DNA from: an uncultured Lachnospiraceae bacterium | GTDB taxonomy: Bacteria; Bacillota_A; Clostridia; Lachnospirales; Lachnospiraceae | DNA length: 5,781 nucleotides | Direction of reading: 5' to 3' | Assembly: GCA_902796775.1 (NCBI GenBank) | Contig: CADBQK010000381.1 | Span: forward strand, 1 to 5,781 | Made by a program: the position numbers and the translations under genes | Part shown: one piece after another, positions 5,419 to 5,781 of the stretch | Numbering within the stretch: the first letter of the stretch is position 1 | How the letters are laid out: each line of letters starts with the position of its first letter | The notes under the pieces: generated by a model | What the model was told of the DNA's origin: nothing | Database searches by the model: none | The model's input: the letters and a program-made list of their open reading frames with translations, nothing else

Positions 5419-5432
5419 TATACACCTGGTTT

Positions 5433-5781
5433 TTAGTTTTCACTTCTGTAGCGGTCAAACAGATCCAGAAATTCCTGTGTCGATACTTTTGCTCCAAGCT
5501 CCACCGCAGCGACCCTGCCGGTTTTATCGACCAGGATCGTCACAGGAACCCCCTCGTTTGCAAAACGGCTGAGATCCGTACCTTCCTCGCGCCCGATAGG
5601 CAGCGTAAGACTATTTTCTTCTGCATAATCCAGCAGGTCCTCCTCCGAATCGTCCGGTTCAATAGAAAGCGCAATCACGGCAACTTTATCAGCACACTGC
5701 GACCAGGCTTCCTGTAAATAGGGAAACTCAATCTCACAGTAGCTGCACCAGGTGGCAAAGAGGTTGATCACCACAAGATCG
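5433..5781 (-). CDS. TlpA-like thioredoxin-fold protein, partial (5' end outside the window)
   Basis: About 115 C-terminal residues of a thioredoxin-fold protein; the reading frame is still open at the right edge, so the start and any signal peptide or lipobox are not visible. The fragment begins at the beta strand leading to the active site, VVINLFATWCSYCEIEFPYL, with a W-C-S-Y-C redox motif typical of TlpA/ResA-type thiol-disulfide oxidoreductases. The GVPVTILVDKTGRV segment supplies the cis-proline loop and following strand, and a C-terminal helix (QEFLDLFDRY) closes the fold. Relatives are usually membrane-tethered outside the cell and reduce or exchange disulfides, for example in cytochrome c maturation or peroxide defence. 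The specific role here is unknown. A GTG at 5774 is internal to the domain and is not the true start. Confidence 0.88.
   Translation of the reverse strand, partial: DLVVINLFATWCSYCEIEFPYLQEAWSQCADKVAVIALSIEPDDSEEDLLDYAEENSLTLPIGREEGTDLSRFANEGVPVTILVDKTGRVAAVELGAKVSTQEFLDLFDRYRSEN

Noticed and set aside
5412..5429. Second NiaR operator between the TfoX-N and thioredoxin-like genes
   Set aside because: It contains ACACCTG and ATACCTG fragments resembling half-sites, but they are not arranged as the 14+2+14 palindrome and lack the GTGTC-TT-GACAC centre.
5433..5774. Complete 113-residue thioredoxin-like gene starting at GTG 5774
   Set aside because: The codon lies inside the first beta strand of the redox domain, the frame stays open to the window edge, and no ribosome binding site can be seen, so the gene is partial.

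Overview
The window looks like a chromosomal segment from a gut-type Firmicute, most likely Lachnospiraceae or a close clostridial relative. This is an inference from moderate GC, strong AGGAGG-type ribosome binding sites, a small anaerobe rubredoxin, a clostridial-style class A penicillin-binding protein, a NiaR (YrxA-type) niacin repressor and a short TfoX-N protein with a lysine tail. No transposase, phage gene, tRNA, rRNA or CRISPR array is visible.

Layout: positions 1-300 hold no convincing gene, only a plus-strand terminator-like hairpin and a second stem just past the rubredoxin stop. Rubredoxin (minus, 301-456) and a bifunctional class A PBP (plus, 719-2806) diverge from back-to-back promoters in 457-718. 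The PBP converges on a minus-strand two-gene unit. The 391-bp convergent gap (2807-3197) carries the most unusual structure here: four evenly spaced palindromes (2861-3091). Each has about 9-bp conserved arms (GGCAATCAG / CTGATTGCC) around a 19-20 nt variable loop, separated by 26-27 nt variable spacers, giving a period of about 64-65 bp. The two middle hairpins also look like terminators facing opposite ways.

Positions 3198-5015 form a compact niacin-responsive unit. niaR comes first, followed 24 nt later by a stand-alone PTS-EIIC-like membrane protein. Upstream is a near-consensus promoter whose -35 box lies in the centre of a perfect 14+2+14 palindrome, the likely NiaR autoregulatory operator. 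The arrangement suggests that NiaR, when niacin is bound, shuts off its own synthesis and that of a transporter that probably imports niacin or a related NAD precursor. The transport substrate is inferred, not proven.

Upstream on the same strand are a TfoX-N-domain protein (5057-5374) and the C-terminal part of a TlpA/thioredoxin-like protein that runs off the right edge (5433-5781).
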